From assembly GCA_021784255.1 (NCBI GenBank), contig JAJXSZ010000134.1, positions 1 through 8,108 on the forward strand: a DNA stretch of 8,108 nucleotides, read 5' to 3'. Position 1 is the first letter of the stretch. Every line of letters begins with the position of its first letter. Position numbers and translations under genes: made by a program. This DNA is from Pseudomonadota bacterium. Lineage in GTDB: Bacteria; Pseudomonadota; Alphaproteobacteria; Acetobacterales; Acetobacteraceae. A model generated the notes under the pieces. It had not been told where the DNA came from. It made no database searches and was given only the letters and a program-made list of their open reading frames with translations. Shown piece by piece: positions 5,544 through 8,108 of the stretch.

Positions 5544-6252
5544 GGCGCGGAACATCGTGGTCGAATATGGCGGCGTCCGCGCCTTGCACGACGTCTCCGT
5601 GCATGTGCCGGCGCAGGGAGTGCTCGCCATCATCGGCGCCAACGGGGCCGGCAAATCGACACTGTTGAAGACCATGGCGGGGCTGGTGCACCAAAAGTCC
5701 GGCGCCGTGCTGCTCGATGGGCAGGACATCTCGGCCTTGCGCCCTCACGCCCGGCTTGATCATGGGATCGTCCTGTGCCCGGAAGGACGGCGCCTGTTCC
5801 CCGACCTCACCGTGCTCGAAAACATCCGCATGGGTGCTTATCGTCTGCGCGACCGCGCGGAGTTCCGTCGTCGGCTCGCGCGCCTGCACGATAGCTTCCC
5901 CCGCATTGCGGAGCGCGCCAACCAGGTTGCCTCCTCGCTGTCCGGCGGCGAGCAGCAGATGGTGGCTATCGCCCGCGCGCTCATCAGCCAGCCCCGCGTG
6001 TTGATGCTCGACGAGCCAACCCTCGGCCTCGCACCGAAGATGATCCACGAAGTCGCGCGCCTGGTCCGGCTGTTCCGCGACGAGGGGATTACGATCGTCA
6101 TCGTCGAGCAGAACGCAAAACTGGCGCTTCGCATATCCGACCAGGCCGTGGTGCTGGAAACCGGCCACGTCGCGCTTGCCGGGCCCAGCGCCGAGCTCAT
6201 CAACAGCGAAGCCGTGCAGAGCTCCTATCTCGGCGGCCGAGCGGTGCATTGA
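5536..6252 (+). CDS. livF: Branched-chain amino acid-type ABC transporter ATP-binding protein (LivF family)
   Basis: A 238-residue second ATPase, starting at TTG inside the end of livG. Walker A GANGAGKST is at residues 34-42, the signature LSGGEQ at 135-140 (canonical, unlike LivG), Walker B VLMLDEP at 155-161 and LGLAP just after. The VEQN motif at 190-193, with Gln where most ABC ATPases have the switch His, is normal for LivF. The segment CPEGRRLFPDLTVLENIRMG is also a LivF hallmark. The N-terminus LLEARNIVVEYGGVRAL begins at the expected distance from Walker A and supports the TTG start. The frame is open further upstream to an ATG at 5425, but that would add residues encoded by shadow translation of livG. 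The gene ends 79 bases before the dehydrogenase-fold gene. Confidence 0.92.
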   Translation: MLEARNIVVEYGGVRALHDVSVHVPAQGVLAIIGANGAGKSTLLKTMAGLVHQKSGAVLLDGQDISALRPHARLDHGIVLCPEGRRLFPDLTVLENIRMGAYRLRDRAEFRRRLARLHDSFPRIAERANQVASSLSGGEQQMVAIARALISQPRVLMLDEPTLGLAPKMIHEVARLVRLFRDEGITIVIVEQNAKLALRISDQAVVLETGHVALAGPSAELINSEAVQSSYLGGRAVH

Positions 6253-6305
6253 GAGGAACCCCGTTGCAGGAGGGGCATCACGTTCAGCAGGTAAGGGGTG
6301 CCGCG

Positions 6306-6335
6306 ATGCGTCTTGCCCGGGTGAATGGCGCATGA
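6306..6335 (+). CDS. Possible nine-codon leader ORF coupled to the dehydrogenase-fold gene
   Basis: An AAGGGG sequence (6293-6298) lies 7 nt before an ATG that opens MRLARVNGA. Its TGA overlaps the ATG at 6332 (ATGA) and the ATG at 6335 (TGATG). The downstream gene has only a weak ribosome site of its own, so reinitiation from this mini-frame is a plausible way for it to be translated. A second strong AGGAGGGG (6268-6275) has no suitable start codon after it. Confidence 0.3.
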   Translation: MRLARVNGA

Positions 6336-7489
6336 TGCTCCGCTCCCTCCAGCATCACACCCCGCCATTACGCCTCTTTGCGGGCGACGATTGCCTCGGC
6401 CATCTTCCGCGCGAGGTGGACCGTTTGGGCGCGCGGCGCGCGGTGATCGTGTGTGGCGCCTCGCTCGCCCGCTCGGGCCTGCTCGATACCGTTGAAGCCG
6501 CGCTCGGCGAACGCGCGGCGGGGCGCTTTACCCTCGTGCGTCCACACAGCCCGCTTCCCGATGTCGTGGCGGCTGCCGACACTTTGCGAGCGTGCCGCGC
6601 CGATGCCGTCGTCGCGGTTGGCGGTGGCTCGGCGATCGTGACCGCTCGCGCCGCCTCCATACTTCTTGCCGAGGGCAAACCGGCAGCGGAGCTCGCCACG
6701 AGCATGAAGCCCGGTGGAGCGCTGCACTCGCCCCGCTTGCTCGCGGACAAGCTGCCCCAGATCGTCCTGCCGACCACGCCGACCACGGCGATGGTCAAGG
6801 CCGGCAGCGCCGTCCGCGATCCCGCGCACGGTGCGCGCCTCGCTCTGTTCGATCCCAAGACGCGGGCCCAGGCGCTCTTCATCCATCCCAGCCTGCTGGC
6901 TTCTGCGCCCGTAGGCCTCATCATCAGTGCCGGCCTCGATACGCTGAGCCTCGCGGTGGAGGGACTGTTGGCCCGAGGTGGCGACCCCCTGGCCGACGCC
7001 AGCCTTATCCACGCCGTCCGCCTGCTCGCCCTGCATCTCGGCGGCAATCTCGCCAATGATGACGCGCGCGCGCAGCTCGTCTTCGCCGCAATCCTCACCG
7101 GCCAGGGGACCGACTTCACCGGTGCCGGGATCGCTACCGTTCTCGGCCATGCGATCGGCGTCGGCCACGCGATCGACAACGGCCTCGCCAAGTCGGTGCT
7201 GCTGCCGCATGCTGTGCGGTTCAACGCCGCCGCCGCGCCCGCTGGCATCGCCAAGGTGGCGACCGGCCTCGGCCTGAGCATGGACACCCCTGCCACCGCC
7301 GTTGCCGACGTGCTGGCCGGGATGCCTGCGGCCCTCGGATTGGTCGGGCGTCTGCGCGACGCCGGCATACCGCGGGACGCGCTGCCTGCCATCGCCGCGC
7401 ACGGCATCGGCGACTGGTTCCTGCGTGGCAACCCGCGCCCGGTCGATTCCGCGGCCGACCTGCAGGCGGTGCTGGAGGCTGCCTGGTGA
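6332..7489 (+). CDS. Iron-containing alcohol dehydrogenase / maleylacetate reductase-fold protein with a degenerate metal site
   Basis: A 385-residue protein with the two-domain layout of the group III (Fe-type) alcohol dehydrogenase superfamily, whose members reduce or oxidise alcohols, aldehydes or maleylacetate with NAD(P). Seen: LGARRAVIVCG (32-42), the nucleotide-binding ADAVVAVGGGSA (90-101), LPQIVLPTT, SAGLDTLSLAVEG (about 200-211), LGHAIGVGHAIDNG (271-284) with LLPHAVRFN, and a C-terminal GNPRP motif like that of maleylacetate reductases. By motif alignment to FucO, only the Asp ligand (D203) is kept. The three histidine ligands correspond to Leu207, Thr269 and Asn283, while the non-ligand His273 remains. 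The family PTTxGTGSE loop reads PTTPTTAMVK. It is therefore either metal-independent, has another activity, or is non-catalytic. The start is ATG 6332 (or 6335); the frame extends upstream to 6176, but that stretch is shadow translation of livF. Its place between transporter and regulator suggests a role in metabolism of the imported compound. Confidence 0.82.
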   Translation: MMLRSLQHHTPPLRLFAGDDCLGHLPREVDRLGARRAVIVCGASLARSGLLDTVEAALGERAAGRFTLVRPHSPLPDVVAAADTLRACRADAVVAVGGGSAIVTARAASILLAEGKPAAELATSMKPGGALHSPRLLADKLPQIVLPTTPTTAMVKAGSAVRDPAHGARLALFDPKTRAQALFIHPSLLASAPVGLIISAGLDTLSLAVEGLLARGGDPLADASLIHAVRLLALHLGGNLANDDARAQLVFAAILTGQGTDFTGAGIATVLGHAIGVGHAIDNGLAKSVLLPHAVRFNAAAAPAGIAKVATGLGLSMDTPATAVADVLAGMPAALGLVGRLRDAGIPRDALPAIAAHGIGDWFLRGNPRPVDSAADLQAVLEAAW

Positions 7490-7547
7490 ACGCGATGCGA
7501 CGCCGGTGTGGAAACGATTCGGATTTGCGCTAAAACGGAGCCCGGAC

Positions 7548-8108
7548 GTGAACGGCGCAGACGATTCTTCAATGGCACGAGCGACTCGAAAATCCCCGAC
7601 GAAATTGGTCCCGGAGCCGCCGATGCGCGGCAAGGCGGAGCCACAGCACCACCGCACCGTCGACCGGGTCACCGAGATTCTGGAGCAGGTCGTCTACAAC
7701 CCAGGCCTCACCTTCGCCCAACTCGCCCGCGCGCTGGATGCGCCCAAGAGCTCGGTCTACGGTTTCATCCGCGGTCTACTCGCCAAGGGCTGGCTTTATG
7801 AGGAGGATCGCGGCTTCTATCTCGGCCCCGCCGTCCATGGTTTGACGTTGGCCAGCGGTCATATCCGCGCCGGAATGGTCAGCCAGGCCGATCTTTCGGC
7901 CCTGCACGAGGCAACCGAAACGGCCGTATTTCTCGGCGTTCCCGCGGGCGAGTACCTCATCTATATCGCCGAGGCCGGCGCCGACGCCATCTCCGGTATC
8001 GAGGCGCAGCGGAATATCCGCCGGACCCTGCTCGGCACCGCGGGCGGCAAGGCGCTCCTTGCCGCGCGTCCGGACCGTGAACTTGAGGCGTTCCTGCGCC
8101 GCCACTCC
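7548..8108 (+). CDS. IclR-family transcriptional regulator, N-terminal part (cut by window edge)
   Basis: The 187 residues in the window show the IclR layout. A winged helix-turn-helix (about residues 37-100) contains TVDRVTEILEQV, LTFAQLARALDAPKSSVYGF, IRGLLAKGWL and the wing FYLGPAVHGL. The start of the effector-binding domain follows, with ETAVFLGVPAGEYLIYIAE and the family's LLGTAGGKALLA. IclR proteins are cytoplasmic dimers or tetramers that bind small acids and usually control adjacent catabolic or transport genes. Starts: GTG 7548 (GGAG 7 nt upstream, used here), ATG 7572 (no ribosome site) and ATG 7623 (GGAG 6 nt upstream); all keep the DNA-binding domain. It lies 58 bases after the dehydrogenase-fold gene on the same strand and could be co-transcribed. 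Its C-terminal part is outside the window. Confidence 0.9.
   Translation, partial: MNGADDSSMARATRKSPTKLVPEPPMRGKAEPQHHRTVDRVTEILEQVVYNPGLTFAQLARALDAPKSSVYGFIRGLLAKGWLYEEDRGFYLGPAVHGLTLASGHIRAGMVSQADLSALHEATETAVFLGVPAGEYLIYIAEAGADAISGIEAQRNIRRTLLGTAGGKALLAARPDRELEAFLRRHS

Noticed and set aside
6332..7489. Confident naming as maleylacetate reductase
   Set aside because: The C-terminal NPRP motif is similar, but the conserved maleylacetate reductase histidine segments (AHxVEA, HHKLCH) are not present.
7490..7547. Promoter for the IclR gene in the short spacer
   Set aside because: No pair of hexamers with acceptable match and spacing was found; co-transcription with the upstream gene is equally likely.
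6355..7672. Two long minus-strand frames opposite the dehydrogenase-fold gene
   Set aside because: Both are low-complexity shadows of the plus-strand gene, which has recognisable family motifs throughout.

Overview
The window is GC-rich, densely coded bacterial DNA. The biotin ligase, FUSC transporter, LIV-type ABC transporter and IclR regulator it encodes are of proteobacterial type. The most likely source is a high-GC alphaproteobacterium (Rhodospirillales/Acetobacteraceae or Rhizobiales type); this is inferred from composition and gene style, not from a marker gene. No rRNA, tRNA, CRISPR array or complete mobile element is visible.

Left block (1-2454, minus strand). The N-terminal part of a biotin-protein ligase (birA) runs off the left edge. 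Upstream of it on the same strand, behind a 268-base spacer with a small Rho-independent terminator, lies an intact FUSC-type membrane transporter. The FUSC start region is unusual. A 21-bp unit carrying its Shine-Dalgarno and ATG is perfectly duplicated in tandem. The upstream ATG opens a six-codon frame that stops directly against the FUSC ATG, while another open frame ends across the FUSC start as an ATGA overlap.

Junction (2455-3016). About 240 bases hold only inverted repeats and the possible tail of a lost gene. They are followed by a decayed, internally deleted IS5-family transposase remnant (about 2690-2931). Right at its end is a plausible sigma70 promoter overlaid by two near-identical 10-bp palindromes exactly 20 bp apart, a good candidate operator.

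Right block (3017-8108, plus strand). Four tightly overlapping genes encode two permeases and two ATPases of a branched-chain-amino-acid-type (HAAT) ABC transporter: livH, livM, livG and livF, with GTG, ATG, GTG and TTG starts. No periplasmic binding protein is present in the window. After 79 bases comes a protein of the iron-containing alcohol dehydrogenase/maleylacetate reductase fold that has lost three of the four canonical metal ligands and the usual PTTxGTGSE loop. Last is an IclR-family regulator cut by the right edge. The simplest reading is a substrate-induced uptake and catabolic module: the ABC transporter imports an amino-acid-like or small organic acid substrate, the dehydrogenase-fold protein acts on it or a derivative, and the IclR protein controls the module, perhaps through the twin palindromes. 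The substrate is not readable from the sequence.
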